Positions 1 through 11,796 of a stretch of 64,000 bases of DNA are shown here, piece by piece. The translations under genes were made by a program, and so were the position numbers. This DNA comes from Sarcocystis neurona (lineage: Eukaryota > Apicomplexa > Conoidasida > Eucoccidiorida > Sarcocystidae). The stretch is from NCBI GenBank assembly GCA_000727475.1, contig KL647326.1, forward strand, positions 186,001 through 250,000, in the 5' to 3' direction. Numbering within the stretch: position 1 is the stretch's first letter; the number at the start of each line of letters is the position of its first letter. Below the pieces are notes generated by a model. It was not told the DNA's origin. It ran no database searches and saw only the letters and a list, made by a program, of their open reading frames with translations.

Positions 1-1919
1 TACGAATAGAGAGAAAGGAGAGGGTGTATCAGTGACAGGCGACTGCAGCTCCTATAGTAGATCTGCACGCCTACATACGTACTCTACACACGACACGTAC
101 GTATGTATGCAAGTGTCCAAAGTACTCTCCTCTGTCAACAACCGGGGCTGCTGCTGCAGGACATTAATATATGCAGAGATATGCAGGGTTACACACCTGA
201 GTCTACGTGTGTGCATGTCACGTACTGAAATCGTAAACTGCTCGTAAGAAAACCTGTCCACTTTCCTGCTAGACTCATATGCACGGCTACGCAATACGTG
301 TGAGCACACCCTGGCAATTTTGGGTACACGTATGTGTAGATATCTGCTGTTGCAGAACAGGTGTGAAAGCGTGCACGTAGTACTGTGAACACACGCACTT
401 CATGTGGTAGACGCCGCGAAACCCACGGTGATAAGTACTACGAAAGACACACATTTCCACGAACAGCACACTATTGCAGAGCCCAGAGTATCATTCGGAA
501 TGACGCCAGCGTCACGTGTGCAAGCACTACACAGACGTGGATGGTGCTACTTTGTACATGGATACGGACGCCGACGTCGAGACTGACAACGCAGCAGCAC
601 ACTCCACGACGAGAAAGAAACTGCAACAGCACGAACAACAAGTACATAGCAAATACGTCTCCACCGTGGAGAGACATAGGCATTTGGACGGCATGAGCCA
701 TAACAAGCCTCTTGCTGCGCCATAGATGCGCCGCTCCAGTACCGCAGCATTGGCGCCAGCGACCGCTGAAGCAGCTACAGCAGCCTGCAAGAGCAGCAGC
801 CTGGAAGAGCAGCAGCCTGGAAGAGCAGCAGCCGCTGATTCTTTGCTGCCACATCCTCTATTTACGCACCCCTGAGTCCCACTGCCCATCCGTATCCCAT
901 CTTGGTACAAAACTCCGTGATTCAGCTGAACCGTAGCAGGGCTGCTGAGCTGCGGCCACAGGAGGGTACTAGGGGGCTCTGCTAGTCACCACGGTTCACA
1001 CCGTCGGAAAAGAGCAACTGACGGTGGCAGTCTCCAAGAGTACTCGGCCGTGCAGCATATCCACCGCCCGACGAGCCCACCCGAGCAGGATTACGAGCAG
1101 ATGGCTCCCTCTCTTCCGCATACTCTTCTGAGCGGTAGCGGCGCGAGGACTTGGAGCAGCAGGAGCGGCGGCAGAGCTCGCAGCGCCAGCAGTGTTGAAG
1201 TTGGAAGCAGAAACAGGATCTAACGCAGCGCAGCTGCACGCATCCTGTGACGGATATAGACCACGTGTGGCGTCGAGAATGTGTGTGTAGTGTATCATAG
1301 AGCCCCAACAGCAGCGGCAGGAGGTACCGCGAGAGGCAGCAGCATCCCTGAAACAGCAGCAGCGACTAGCATACGAGCTGCACGTGTCTACTGTATTATA
1401 AAGGCCTAACAGCAGCAAATGGAGGTACCGTGAGAGGCAGCAGCATCTCTGAAACAGCAGCAGCGACTAGCGGATGAGCGGCACGTGAATGTGCAGGAGC
1501 ATGGACTGAAGCAGCGGAGTGTACCGTAGAAGCACCACGTGAAACAACAGCAGCAGTCCGCCCGCGCTGCAGTCTGTGTGTGGCTTTCGACTCCTTTTCA
1601 CTGCAGTTACAATGGCAGCTGCGCACCGCAGCATGCAAGCAGCGCAAACCGTTGCTGAAGCACAAACCTGTGCTGTCACTTCGCCAAGATTGTTTCACGT
1701 TTTACAACAGCTTCATTGCGATGGCGCCTGTGTGCCTCTGGTGCGAGCCTGCTAGCATCACCTTGCCGCAGGAGGCACTGTTTTGCTGTTACAACATGAG
1801 GGGACAGGACGTCGGTGTTGATAAGCTGTAGCACGCACTCCCCTGACATTCTTACGCACGACTCCTGATGATTGTTACTGATTAAACAGGGGATTTCTGC
1901 CTGAGCTATCCGGCAGCAG
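1..1919. other. mixed triplet-repeat and simple sequence, no firm gene
   Basis: The first 480 bases are rich in acgtacgtatg-like alternating sequence. From about 740 to 1660 the plus strand carries interrupted CAG runs. Short frames are open on both strands but none has a convincing start, splice pair or family match. The most protein-like stretch is on the minus strand at about 982-1180 and contains the peptide SEEYAEEREPSARNPARVG. It could be a terminal exon of a minus-strand gene, but I cannot support it further. Confidence 0.5.
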
Positions 1920-2300
1920 CTAGAAAAAAATCCCAATCTTGTTCTCATCCTCCCCTGTGAACCGCTGCTCTCCCTTGCCTCCTTTTGACCGCAAATATTG
2001 GTTGCTCGGTCTCGCCCCGCTTCTCTTCGTTGTGTGCTGCTCGCCCGTTCGTCGTCTTCTGCTGCTGTCGTCTATGCCGCGTTCTCTATCACCTGCGACT
2101 CTTCGACACACCGCGCAATCGCTTGCTTTGTTCTTTCTGCTACTGCTGCTGCTCTGACACACTTCTCTCGCTACACCCTCCCTTCCTGCTACTGCTGTCG
2201 CCGCAGTGCCTGCAAACGAATAGCCAGACACGTCGCCGCAAAGGCGAGAAGCAGACTGCCCAGCCAACCGCGGCATCAGAGCAGCTTTAGCATTGCGAGC
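1920..2300 (-). CDS. possible terminal exon, hypothetical protein
   Basis: A minus-strand frame runs to a stop at 1920. Its composition is charged and non-repetitive, including DCAVCRRVAGDRERGID and a C-terminus reading GEDENKIGIFF. It lies on the same strand as the SANT-domain gene and about 1.3 kb downstream of it, so it could be a 3' exon of that gene or a separate gene. Interrupted AGC/GCA triplets near its 5' end are in the sense CAG orientation seen in other exons here. No start codon or strong acceptor fixes the 5' end. I do not recognise a domain. Confidence 0.3.
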   Translation of the reverse strand, partial: ARNAKAALMPRLAGQSASRLCGDVSGYSFAGTAATAVAGREGVAREVCQSSSSSRKNKASDCAVCRRVAGDRERGIDDSSRRRRTGEQHTTKRSGARPSNQYLRSKGGKGEQRFTGEDENKIGIFF

Positions 2301-3648
2301 CGTCCCACGCAGATGAGAGCAGTCGCGTAACCACCAACAGCAGCACACGTACCACCAGAAAAACAGCAGAAGCTACGGTAGCAAAACGGTAGATTTCCCA
2401 ACACCGCAGTACTAGCCTCTCGAACAGCAGCAAGAGAAGGAGGCACACGCCGCACCCGCAGCGATTTGCCAGCCGTAGCAGCAGCGTTGTATTCTCCTGC
2501 TTGTCTTCCTCCTCATGCAGCAGTAGCACGCTGCCTGTAGTAACCACAACAGTAGTATGGCTAGCAGGCGGTGCAGCTGCGACGCCACACAGCAGCATTT
2601 ATCTGGCAGCAACAAGAACAAGAGGCTGGTCACCAGTAAGTGGACAGAACTGGACAGTAGCAAGCCCAGCCGGAGCGTCGCAGCAGGACCAACGCAGAGG
2701 TGTCACTCGCTGCTGCTGTTGTTGCCGGTTGCTGCTGTCTGCTCCGACTGGTCACCCTGAGCGCATACATGACCTACGATATTGTATTTTCTAGATATGT
2801 GCTCGCTCCATTTCTTTGTGCTTTTCTCTTCTGCAGTGGCTCTCTTTCGACGTTCTGCTTACTTCGGTTGGCTCGCCACTTGCCTGCTTCTTCCCCCTGT
2901 GCGGCACCGCTCCCTCGCTAGCTTTTCAAGTTGTGAGTGGTGTCTTTTTCCACAGGTGGGGTCTCGACTCCCGCACCTGCCGGCTTGTCGAACGAACCTA
3001 CTCTTCTAAATCAAGACAGAAACAACGACGTCAGGTATCCACACCTCTCATTCTTTCCTGCGAGGTGCTGTGCATAGGTGTGTTCTTGGGTGCATGCGTG
3101 AACGGACAGAGGGACTCCGACATCCGTCAGTGTCAAACATTCGCTTGCACTGGTCACTTTTTCTCGTTCTTTAGCTGCTGACTCGCATTTTTCCCCTTCC
3201 CTCTCTTGTCTTCTTCTCCTGTCCTTGCGCGTCGCATTGTTGCATTTCTTCGTTTATTCTTCTCTAAGATCCCACACACCTCGTTCCTCCTTCTGGTGCA
3301 TGCTCCTGGCCACGCGGGTTGCCGATGCTCGCTTCCTGTGCTGCTGTTGCACCTCGCTTGTCGCTGTTCGTGCTGCTGCTGCTGTTGTTTTCCCTATTTC
3401 TCCTTTGTTGCTGCTGTTCTTGTGTTGCTGGCCGGCTGCTGTTCCGTTCTCACGCTGCTGTTCTGTCTGCTGTTCCGGTTGGCGGCGTTGTCCGTGGTCC
3501 TGCTGCTGCTTCTGCTGCTGCTCCCGTTGTCGCTGCTGCTGTTGCTGACCGCCTCTGCTGCTGCCGTCGCCATATCACCGGGCTTCCACGCTACTGCTTC
3601 TGCTGTTCGGGTTCCTGCTGCCCGGATTGCTGCCCCGCATGTCGCTAG
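2301..3648. other. CTG-rich and pyrimidine-rich spacer
   Basis: The plus strand is rich in CTG, CTT and TCT between 2690 and 3640. Read on the minus strand this gives Ser, Gly, Asn and Gln runs without a start codon. It lies immediately 3' of the SANT-domain gene and may be its 3' untranslated region or further exons. I see no separate gene. Confidence 0.4.
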
Positions 3649-6600
3649 CTACCCGAAGACAGAGTGACGTATGGTCTTGGACAGATAGCGATTATGTTTC
3701 CACGCTACGTACCTGTTCGTCTGTTTCCACACGTAGTAGAAATCGACGATTTCTTTGGTACTTTTGCTTTTGATCATGCGCTGCAGCACGTAGAAATCTT
3801 TGCCGTAGGCGCAGATGCCCGCTTCAAATAACGCGACTTCCTTCGGACCCCACAAGTCAATCACATTTTCTTTTCTCAACGGAGAAGTCAACAAATCAAG
3901 AGGAGTTAACTGCAGTCCCCCAAAGAGCAGTCCTCGTCCTGCTCCTCCTCCTCCTGCCACTGCTGCTGCTGCTGCTCCTCCTCCTCCTGAACCTCCAACA
4001 GCACCTGCTGCTGGCATTAGCAACCGGTGCTCGCCTGCGGCGCTGCTGTTACCGCTGCTACCGCCGCTTCCACGAGTCCACTTACTCCCCATCTGCTGCT
4101 GCTGCATCAACTCACCCTTTCTGCTTCCTGCTGCTGCTGCTCCTCCTCCTCCTCCTACGGCTCCTCCCCCCGCCCCAGCTGAACTCGTGGTGCTGCTGGT
4201 GCTCCCCCCCCCTGCGCCTGTGCCTATTGCCGTCTTGTCGCCTGGTGCCACTGCTCCTGCGTATCCGCCCCCGCTCACCGCAGTGCTGCCGCTGCTGTTG
4301 CTGGGTCCCCCGGCTGCAGCACCTCCACCAGCACCGCCACCTGCTGATCCTGCACTGCTGCTCCCGGCCACGCCGTTGCTGCTCGCGCTGCTGCCGCTGT
4401 TCGAAAGCCCGGTGCCGGGCCCAGCACTGCCCCCTGCAGGTCCGGCTCCCGCGCTGCTGCTGCTTCCACCGAGGGAGGCAATCGCTGCTGCTCCTGTGCC
4501 TCCTCCTGTGGGAGCAGCTGCAGCAGCAGCACGAGTGTTGTTGCTCAGAATCAACGAATAAATGACGCTGTCGGCAAACGAGACGCCTTCAGGAGGAGTG
4601 CGACTTTCACTTGGGAAAAAACAGGCGGGGCTCGTCGGGGCCGTCCCCGAAGAACAAAGAGAAGCCGCAGCAGTGCCACCAGCAGCAGATCCGGCAATGC
4701 TGCTGCTGTTGCATGAACCAGTGTCTGCCCCACTGTTGCTGGTGCTGCCGCTCAGCAGCGCCTGCCAGGAAGCGTTGCTGCTCATCACTCCCAGCGCCAC
4801 CGCATTCCCGGCGCTGCTGCTGCTGCCACTCCCTGAATTACTGCTGCTGCTACTTCCTCCTCCTCCTCCCCCTCCTGGTGCTGCTGTTGCTCCCCCACCA
4901 CCACCTGCTGCTGCTGCTCCCCCACCACCACCTGCTGCTGCTGCAGTCTGTCGCCACAGCGGCGCAGCTTTGCGGCCCAAGTCAACAAATCCCCAAGGCC
5001 CCCCTCCTCCTCGCACAGCTTCTACCCTTCTGCCCTTCTCCGTCCCAGTAACAGCAGCAAGCAGCTGCTGTTGCAGCACCTGCTGGTGCAAGCTGTGATG
5101 ACGAGACGCCTTCACACTTCCGAAGTACAACTCTTCGCAGAGCTGCAGATACGTTTCGACGCTGCGGATGCGCCTTTGACAAATTTCGTACCGGCTGCGA
5201 ATCTCCGCATCGTTATATGCAGCAGGACTGATGCGACGAGGAAGGACGAGCAGACCTCCTGCTGCTGTTGCGGCAGGTCCTGCCGTTGTCGTTCCCTTCC
5301 CGTCACCTGCTGAGGCACCCGGTAGCGTCCACCCGGTGACGTTGCTGCTGCTCGGTCCAGCGGCTGCTGAGGAGCAGGGAAAAGACGAACAAGACGCAGC
5401 ACATGCAGCCGCCAAAGACTGCTGCTGCTGCTGCATCGCAGTGCCGCTGCTCACAGCAGCTGCTCCTGCTGTTGCTGCTCCTCCTCCCCCTCGAGTCGAC
5501 ATGCTCGAAGGAAGCATCACAGATACCGGACACGGAGATTCGACAGCAGGCAGTGCTGCTTCTCCTCGCAGCAAGACGCATGCGCAGCAGCAGCAGCCGC
5601 AGCAGAAGACGCCGCCACTGCTGCTGGCTCCTCCCCCGTGCTTCCCGCCTGCATGCGCGCCTGCCGCTGCAGCAGCAGCAGCATTTCCTGCCATCAGAGG
5701 AAGAGCAGACACGTGGTATGCCTGTGCCGCTGCCGCTTTTGGGTCAGGCGTCGGACGCTGACGCAGCAGACGAACAGAGAAGCGGTTGCCACTGCTCTCC
5801 CCACCTGCTGTTGCACTCTGCTGCAGCGCCTGCGGCGCGCTGCTGCTGCTGCTAGCTCCTCCTCCCCAGGAGCTGTTCTGCAGCGACGCAGACCCTTCCG
5901 TTCTTTCGCTGCTGCTGCTGCTATTTACTTTGCTGCCGCCTCTCTCTGCTGGACCTGCTCCTCCTCCTGCAGACGGTGAGCCAGTGCTGCCCTGGACTCC
6001 ACCTGCAGCGGCAGCAGCAGCGCCTCCGCCCGGTGAGTTCTGCTTTGTAGGGGACGCACTGCCAGCAAGCAGCAGCTGCTGCTGCTGCTCAGCAATGGGA
6101 GCGTCCACTGCGCACTGTGTTCCTCTTCCTCCTGCTGCTGCCACCTGAGTGCAGCTGCTGCTTTTGCCGCTTTGCTCGCCGAGGGCTGCCTGCCCACCAC
6201 TGCCACTGAGCCCGGCACCCGCTGCATCCCCCTCGACAGCAGCGGCGGCAGCAGCAGCCGCGGAAGCAGCAGCAGCTGCTGCAGCTGAAGCCGCGGCAGC
6301 AGCAGCAGCAGCAGACTGGGCACGTCTCTTTCGTGTGTGCATGCCCGTAAGGGGAGGGAGCGGAGAAACAGCAGGAGCAGCAGAGTGCTGCTGCTGCAGC
6401 AGCTGCTTCGCCGTGCTGCTGCAGCTGCCTCGCCCTGCTGCAGCAGCAGCGGTTGCCAGCGATGGACTAGACGTCCTACTTACTGAACCATCAGCAACAG
6501 GAGATGGACTAGCGCTGCCCGTAGCGAACACCGGCGAAGCGGCAGCCGTTGATTTCCCCGTCTCGCTTGCCTCGGCGGCAGCAGCAGCACTCTGCGCGCC

Positions 6601-8907
6601 AGCGCCTGCCGACGGAGCAGCAGTGGCAGCAGCGACCCCCTGCTGTTGACAGTTGCTGCCTTTGACTAAAACCTCGGAAGCAGAGGTCAAAGACGCAGCA
6701 CTCGCCCTTGCTTCTTCTTCCTCCTTCTCCTCTTTCTGCTGCTGTTGCTGCTGCTTTTTCTGCTCTGCTTCCCGGCGCTCAAGCAGCAGCTGCTGCTCTT
6801 CTTCCTCATTTTCGACCTTCTCTGCATCCATGTCCCACTCCAGCTGCGCTTCTGCGGCTGCTGCAGCGTCCAGCCATGCCTCTGGGCCAGCAAATGCCCG
6901 CCCAGCAACAGCTGCGTTTTTTGTGGGGTAACTTCCGCCACAAGCAGCAGGTGCAGGAGCACTGTTCTTAGCGCCGCTGTCGCCAGTAGCACTACCTTCG
7001 GCTCCTCCACCTGCAGCAGCACGCTTCCGGTTGCTGTCTTCTTCACCTTCGGCTGAACTTTGCCCTGGGGGAGTGTACAGCCTCCCAGACAGCTGTCTTC
7101 GGCGTTTCGTCGCGGGGTAGTTGCTGCCATAGCTGCTCGCGCTGCTGTAAATGCTGCTGCTGTTGCTTCTCCTTCCTCCTGCTGCTCCTGCTCCTGCTCC
7201 ATTCGTACCCTCCTTACCTTCTGTCTTCGTTATTGCTGCTGATGCTGCTGCCTGCTGAGCCCCCTCCGGACGCTCTTGCGCCTGTTGCTGCTGTTCCTCT
7301 GCTTCCGTCTGTTCAGGCCCTGCCGCAGAAGCAGCGTCAGCCGCAGCACTTTCTCCCCTCTCTCTGTTGCTGCTGCTGATTTGACTGTCCACTGCACCAA
7401 CAGCAGCAAACCCCACATCCGGTGGCTGCCGCCGTTCTCTTGTACCGGTGCTGTTGCTGCTGCGCCAACTTGAAGTTCCACCACCGCCAGCCGCGCACCT
7501 TCCGTTTACCACGCTGCTGCTGCTGCTGCCGTCGCCTGCTGCTGTTGCTGTTGCCCTTCCATCCCTCTCTCTTTTCCCTGTTGCCTCACTTGTTGCTGAG
7601 TCAGCTCCTGCAACAGCAGCAAGACCAGCATCACATACTGCTGCAGCACTACCTTTCCCGTACACGACTGCCGCAGCAGTTCCACCGTCTTCACTCCCTC
7701 GCTGCTGCTGTTGCTGCTCTTCCTCCTTCTTCGCCCCTGCAGCTCCTACGACCAGGCCAGTCCCTGTTACCCAGTTGCTCGTGCGCCGCCGTCGCCCGCT
7801 TAACACGCCTGCGCTGCTGCTACTTTTGCAGTTGCTGCTGCTGCTGCTGCCTCTGGCCAGCCGCTGCGCTGCCGCAGAAGACCGAGTAGTGCCAGCTGCG
7901 TCTCTTGCGGCAGTCTTCTCATCCTCAGCGGCAGCGGCGTGTGCGGCACGTGACTCCTCTCCGCGTTGCTGCATGCGGCTGCTGCTGCAGCGGCGTGTGC
8001 GCGTGTTGCTTCTTCCGGAAAAAACAACGGGAGACGGACTGCTGCTGCTGTTGCTGCTGTGAGGCGAAGAGCAACAGGACGGAGAGCGCAGTCGTCTACC
8101 CGCGTGTGCGGTGCTGTTCGGCTCCCCTGCAGCTGCAGGAGAAGCAGCACATGCCTTCGCATCTGCATGACTTGCGGATGTTGTTGCTGTTGCTGCTGTG
8201 TCCCCACTAGCAGCAGCCCCTCCTCTTCCTTCTTCTTCTTTCTCCCCATCGCACTCTGCTCGAGCGCCGTCGCTCCCAGGCGACGGCCTAGCCGCACCTG
8301 CTGCTGCCGCCCCGCTGCTGCTGTTGCGACACCCGTCACTCGTGCTGCTGCTCCAGCTGGATCCGGCGCTGTTGCTGGCCTGCCCCAGGTATACACTCCT
8401 GCTGCTCTGCCCCACACTCTCCCCCCCGCTGCCGCTGTAGCCGCCTTCACCGCTGCTGTTATCACACGCGTTTCGCTCACTGCTGCCGTTGCTGCTGACG
8501 GAGCGGCTGTTTCCTGCCAGTGGCACAGAACAACAAAACGACGGAGCAGCAGCAGCAGCAGGGAACGCCGCTGGCCATGCACTGCGTCTGCGGAAAGTGC
8601 TGCTCAACGAGGGTGCTGCTGCCGCTGCTGCTGCACCGCAACCCGCGCTGCTGTTCCCCTCTTCGCCTCCTCCGTGACCGCCTGCTGCTGCTGCCGGATC
8701 GACCACTGCTGCTGCCGCTCGCGTAGTTGCAGCAGGAAAAAGAACTGCAGGTGGTGGGGGACTCGTACCAGCAGCAGCAAAAGCACCAGCAGTCAAAGAC
8801 GGAGAAGCAACTGCAGCAGCTGCTGCACCACCGGATGCAGAAGGCCGTTCTCCTCGCGATGTTGCTGCCGCTCCCCCCCCCCCTCCGCCGCTCGGAATCT
8901 CTCCCAT
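3649..8907 (-). CDS. large low-complexity protein with C-terminal SANT/Myb domain
   Basis: This is one uninterrupted frame of about 1,752 codons from an ATG at 8907, where the product begins MGEIPSGGGGGG, to TAG at 3649. An upstream in-frame TTG at 8943 is not a credible start. Most of the protein is Ala, Ser, Gly and Gln runs encoded by CAG, AGC and GCA triplets. A short ordered segment near residues 1230-1270 contains YNDAEIRSRYEICQRRIRSV. The last 70 residues form a SANT domain with the motifs WGPKEVALFEAGICAYGKDF and EIVDFYYVWKQTNRY. These match the helix pattern of SANT domains in MIER/RCOR-type co-repressor subunits, so a nuclear chromatin role is likely. No ELM2 domain is visible. A good donor (ACAG followed by GTACGT, near 3711) overlaps the end of the domain, so the true C-terminus may be spliced onward. 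The 5' end could also be internal, because CGCAG precedes the ATG. Confidence 0.7.
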   Translation of the reverse strand: MGEIPSGGGGGGAAATSRGERPSASGGAAAAAVASPSLTAGAFAAAGTSPPPPAVLFPAATTRAAAAVVDPAAAAGGHGGGEEGNSSAGCGAAAAAAAPSLSSTFRRRSAWPAAFPAAAAAPSFCCSVPLAGNSRSVSSNGSSERNACDNSSGEGGYSGSGGESVGQSSRSVYLGQASNSAGSSWSSSTSDGCRNSSSGAAAAGAARPSPGSDGARAECDGEKEEEGRGGAAASGDTAATATTSASHADAKACAASPAAAGEPNSTAHAGRRLRSPSCCSSPHSSNSSSSPSPVVFSGRSNTRTRRCSSSRMQQRGEESRAAHAAAAEDEKTAARDAAGTTRSSAAAQRLARGSSSSSNCKSSSSAGVLSGRRRRTSNWVTGTGLVVGAAGAKKEEEQQQQQRGSEDGGTAAAVVYGKGSAAAVCDAGLAAVAGADSATSEATGKRERDGRATATAAGDGSSSSSVVNGRCAAGGGGTSSWRSSNSTGTRERRQPPDVGFAAVGAVDSQISSSNRERGESAAADAASAAGPEQTEAEEQQQQAQERPEGAQQAAASAAITKTEGKEGTNGAGAGAAGGRRSNSSSIYSSASSYGSNYPATKRRRQLSGRLYTPPGQSSAEGEEDSNRKRAAAGGGAEGSATGDSGAKNSAPAPAACGGSYPTKNAAVAGRAFAGPEAWLDAAAAAEAQLEWDMDAEKVENEEEEQQLLLERREAEQKKQQQQQQKEEKEEEEARASAASLTSASEVLVKGSNCQQQGVAAATAAPSAGAGAQSAAAAAEASETGKSTAAASPVFATGSASPSPVADGSVSRTSSPSLATAAAAAGRGSCSSTAKQLLQQQHSAAPAVSPLPPLTGMHTRKRRAQSAAAAAAAASAAAAAAASAAAAAAAAVEGDAAGAGLSGSGGQAALGEQSGKSSSCTQVAAAGGRGTQCAVDAPIAEQQQQLLLAGSASPTKQNSPGGGAAAAAAGGVQGSTGSPSAGGGAGPAERGGSKVNSSSSSERTEGSASLQNSSWGGGASSSSSAPQALQQSATAGGESSGNRFSVRLLRQRPTPDPKAAAAQAYHVSALPLMAGNAAAAAAAGAHAGGKHGGGASSSGGVFCCGCCCCACVLLRGEAALPAVESPCPVSVMLPSSMSTRGGGGAATAGAAAVSSGTAMQQQQQSLAAACAASCSSFPCSSAAAGPSSSNVTGWTLPGASAGDGKGTTTAGPAATAAGGLLVLPRRISPAAYNDAEIRSRYEICQRRIRSVETYLQLCEELYFGSVKASRHHSLHQQVLQQQLLAAVTGTEKGRRVEAVRGGGGPWGFVDLGRKAAPLWRQTAAAAGGGGGAAAAGGGGGATAAPGGGGGGGSSSSSNSGSGSSSSAGNAVALGVMSSNASWQALLSGSTSNSGADTGSCNSSSIAGSAAGGTAAASLCSSGTAPTSPACFFPSESRTPPEGVSFADSVIYSLILSNNTRAAAAAAPTGGGTGAAAIASLGGSSSSAGAGPAGGSAGPGTGLSNSGSSASSNGVAGSSSAGSAGGGAGGGAAAGGPSNSSGSTAVSGGGYAGAVAPGDKTAIGTGAGGGSTSSTTSSAGAGGGAVGGGGGAAAAGSRKGELMQQQQMGSKWTRGSGGSSGNSSAAGEHRLLMPAAGAVGGSGGGGAAAAAVAGGGGAGRGLLFGGLQLTPLDLLTSPLRKENVIDLWGPKEVALFEAGICAYGKDFYVLQRMIKSKSTKEIVDFYYVWKQTNRYVAWKHNRYLSKTIRHSVFG

Positions 8908-11796
8908 GCTGCGCTGCGGCTGCCGTTGCCAGCAGCAACACAAGTCACGCTCCTACTGCTGCTGCTGCATACGGCTACCTAGATACGTACGATGGAAGCT
9001 GCAGCACCAGCTGCAGAGATGCGCCTCACACAACCGCTGCTGCCGCACCTACAATAAAATATTTATATATGTGGGGTGCACAGGCGGGTGCTTGCGGCCC
9101 CACTGCTGCTGCAGCTGCCACTGCACTGCCGCCGGCCTGCATGCGCCGGCCTGCATGCGGTGTCCACAGGCGCTCTCTTCCCGCTGCTGTTGTGTCGAAG
9201 AGAAGACCAGTTGCTGCGGCTACGGAGGGACGGCAGACACGCGTCACGTCCCGCTGCGGGTGTACATACACCCGGGTGGGCCGCTGACGCTTTGTCGCGT
9301 ATACGAATCAGCGGTGCTGGTGACGTCGTTCTGTACGTGCGCTACGTGGTTCCTGCCGTACAGACACCGCGAAGACTTGTAAACCTTTCGTGTATGTACA
9401 GCCCACGTGCTGCTGGTGCTTCGCTAGACGTGTGAGCCGGATATGAGGAGAGGCGCTTTCGTCGGCAACACGCCACAAGCGCGCCTTGCTGCGTCAGGTG
9501 TACGTACACCAGACAAACAGAGCTGGTGCGCGACTGCTGCTGTTCGTCTGCGTGCTGGTGGAGCAGAGGTCCCGCACGACCCCCGCCCAGTGCCAGCCAC
9601 AGGAGAAAAAGGAAGGCCGCAGAGGCAGACGCAAGCACGGCCTGCGACTGTGCTGCAGCGGCAGAGGTGCGCTGGTGACAACAGCCGCCGCGAGGAGGCC
9701 GGCAACGGCCGCAGGGGCAGTACCAGCAGGAGTAGGAAGTCAGCACCAGCAGCCGAAGCAGCAGGAAAAGGCACCAGCAGCAACAGCCACAGGAGTTGCT
9801 GCAGCGGTAAGACCCAGAGCAGCTGCAGCAGCAGAACAGGAGTGACGACGGGAGCACCTGCGGGGCAGCAGCAACAGCAGACAGGCCACAGCTGCACGAG
9901 CAGCAGATGGCAGTTCAATGGTGGGAAGCGGCGGTAGCAGCAAAAAAAGGCGCAGCCGGTGCGGAGGTAGCGGGGGGACCGCCGGGTTTGCTGCTGTAGC
10001 AGCAGCAGCAGCAGAGAGACGCAGAGGAGGGTAGCAAAACCATTCCGCTGCTGTAAAAGCAACAGCAGGAACTCGGAGACTACGCCGCTATTCTGTTGCT
10101 GCTCGAAAACCTGATCTCTTAATTGCGCCGGTCTGCCTTTTCTGCTGTTCCTTGGGGAGCTCTGCGGCAGCTTGTGCTGCTGGTTTACTGCTGCAGTTTT
10201 GCTCTGTCTGCTGCTGCAGCTGCTACGCGCTGCTGGTGTTGCCGCCTTGCTCCTGCGATGCTGCTGCGACGCTGCTGCTGGTGGGAAAAAGAACAGGGAA
10301 GGGAAATTCACACGAACAGAAAAGGTGCTGGTGCAGCTCTACTGCAGCTGCGACCGCAACTGCTGCCGCAACTGTGGCAGGCGGTAGCTGCTGCAGCACT
10401 TGCACCAAGAAAAGCAACGTCAGCGGGGCTATGTCGCAGCTGTCGCTGCTCAGCACGTAAAATTAAGATGAAGCGATACTGTAACAATAAGCAATAGTAG
10501 CAGCAGGAGCACAGAACGAGTAAACACCAGCAGCAGCAACAGCAGCAGGGACGGAGAGACAGGGGGCAACCGTCGGTCCACGTATGTGCGGGTGCAGCGG
10601 TAAGAAAGACAGAGAAAGCCTTTCACACTGCACGGGGAAAAAGGAAACAGCAACGGCACCAGCAGCAACGGGATTACAGCGGCTAGGAAATAGCACAGCA
10701 GTAGCACGCACGGCATCAGTGGTAGAGGAGGACCAGCAGCAGGAGCCACAGGCAGCGAAGAGGGCGACCGCGGATGCAGGCACAGAAAGGATGGAAAGAT
10801 CGTAAAGGCATCAGGAACATCAGCTTTTAAAAGTTTTGCTTGCTGCTGCAGCACAACCGCAACAGGACTGCTGTATAGAGGGGGCGCAGAAAGATGCAGA
10901 GGTCCTAGTGTGGCGGTTGCTGCTGTTGCTGCTGATCCCTGTGTAGCTGCTGGTACTGCTCCTGCTGCTGCTGCAGCAGTTCTGGCTGCTGTTGCTGCAG
11001 CCGTTGCTGCTGCAACTGTCGACGCTGCTGCTTCACGTTAACAGAGAAACCAGACGACGCCACCACCGTGAAGCGGAGGTTGATATATGCCGCGTAAAAC
11101 CCCAAAGAAGCAGCAGCAGCAAGTCTACTGCTGCTTCAGTACGGATTACCCAGGACCACATTCACTGCTGCTGCTGCTGTGCTGCTGGCGCACGACGGAG
11201 CGACTGCTTCTGCAGCTCCTGTTCTGCAGCCACTCGGCCGCTGGACACAGCGCTGCTGCAGAAGAAGAAACTCCATCTGCTGCTACACAAGAAGAAGTAC
11301 CGCAGCAACTGCAGGGACGGCAGCAGCAGCAGCACGGACCGCAGCAGCAGCAGCAGTAGGGACGGCAGCAGCAACCAGAGCGACGGCAGCAGCAGCAGGA
11401 ACGGCAGCAGTAGCAGCAGCAGCGGCAGGAGGTACGAGAGTGCCAACAGCAGTAGTGGCCATACAACGGCTCCAGTCGCAACTGCATCTCAAAAAAACCA
11501 CGAAGGAGCCACAGCATAGCAGTTTGCCCCGCAGACAGACTGCTGTACTGTACATACACCGCATGACCGTAACCGCAGTTGTACACCGCAGCAGCGCGGC
11601 GATGTCGTGTAGGCCCCGGATGACGCAAAAACCGACCATATCCTTCAGGCATGAATCTTCTTGTTGCTAATGCGGCTACTGCGACTGCTGCTGTGCTCGT
11701 GATGTGACGACGCTACTACTGCTGCTGCTGCTGCACGTGATGGCGCGCCCGTGCTGCTGCTGTGCTGCAGCAGCTGCTGCTGACCCCCGTACTCTA
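8908..11796. other. triplet-rich region with short competing ORFs
   Basis: CAG runs lie on the plus strand at 9540-10020, 10500-10760 and 11110-11430, and CTG runs at 10150-10280 and 10900-11030. Frames such as plus 9443-9937 and minus 10450-10854 are open but have no ATG, family match or paired splice sites. If the SANT gene extends upstream, the plus-strand CAG blocks would be CTG on its sense strand, as in the introns of the other genes here. Two strong copies of the GGTGTACGTACACC-type palindrome lie at 9258-9273 and 9497-9510. Confidence 0.4.
9258..9510. repeat. pair of dispersed palindromes
   Basis: GGGTGTACATACACCC at 9258-9273 and a perfect GGTGTACGTACACC at 9497-9510, with a half-decayed copy (GTACAGACACC) at 9358-9368. 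They are the same element as in the arrays at 27.2 and 54.2 kb. Confidence 0.7.
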
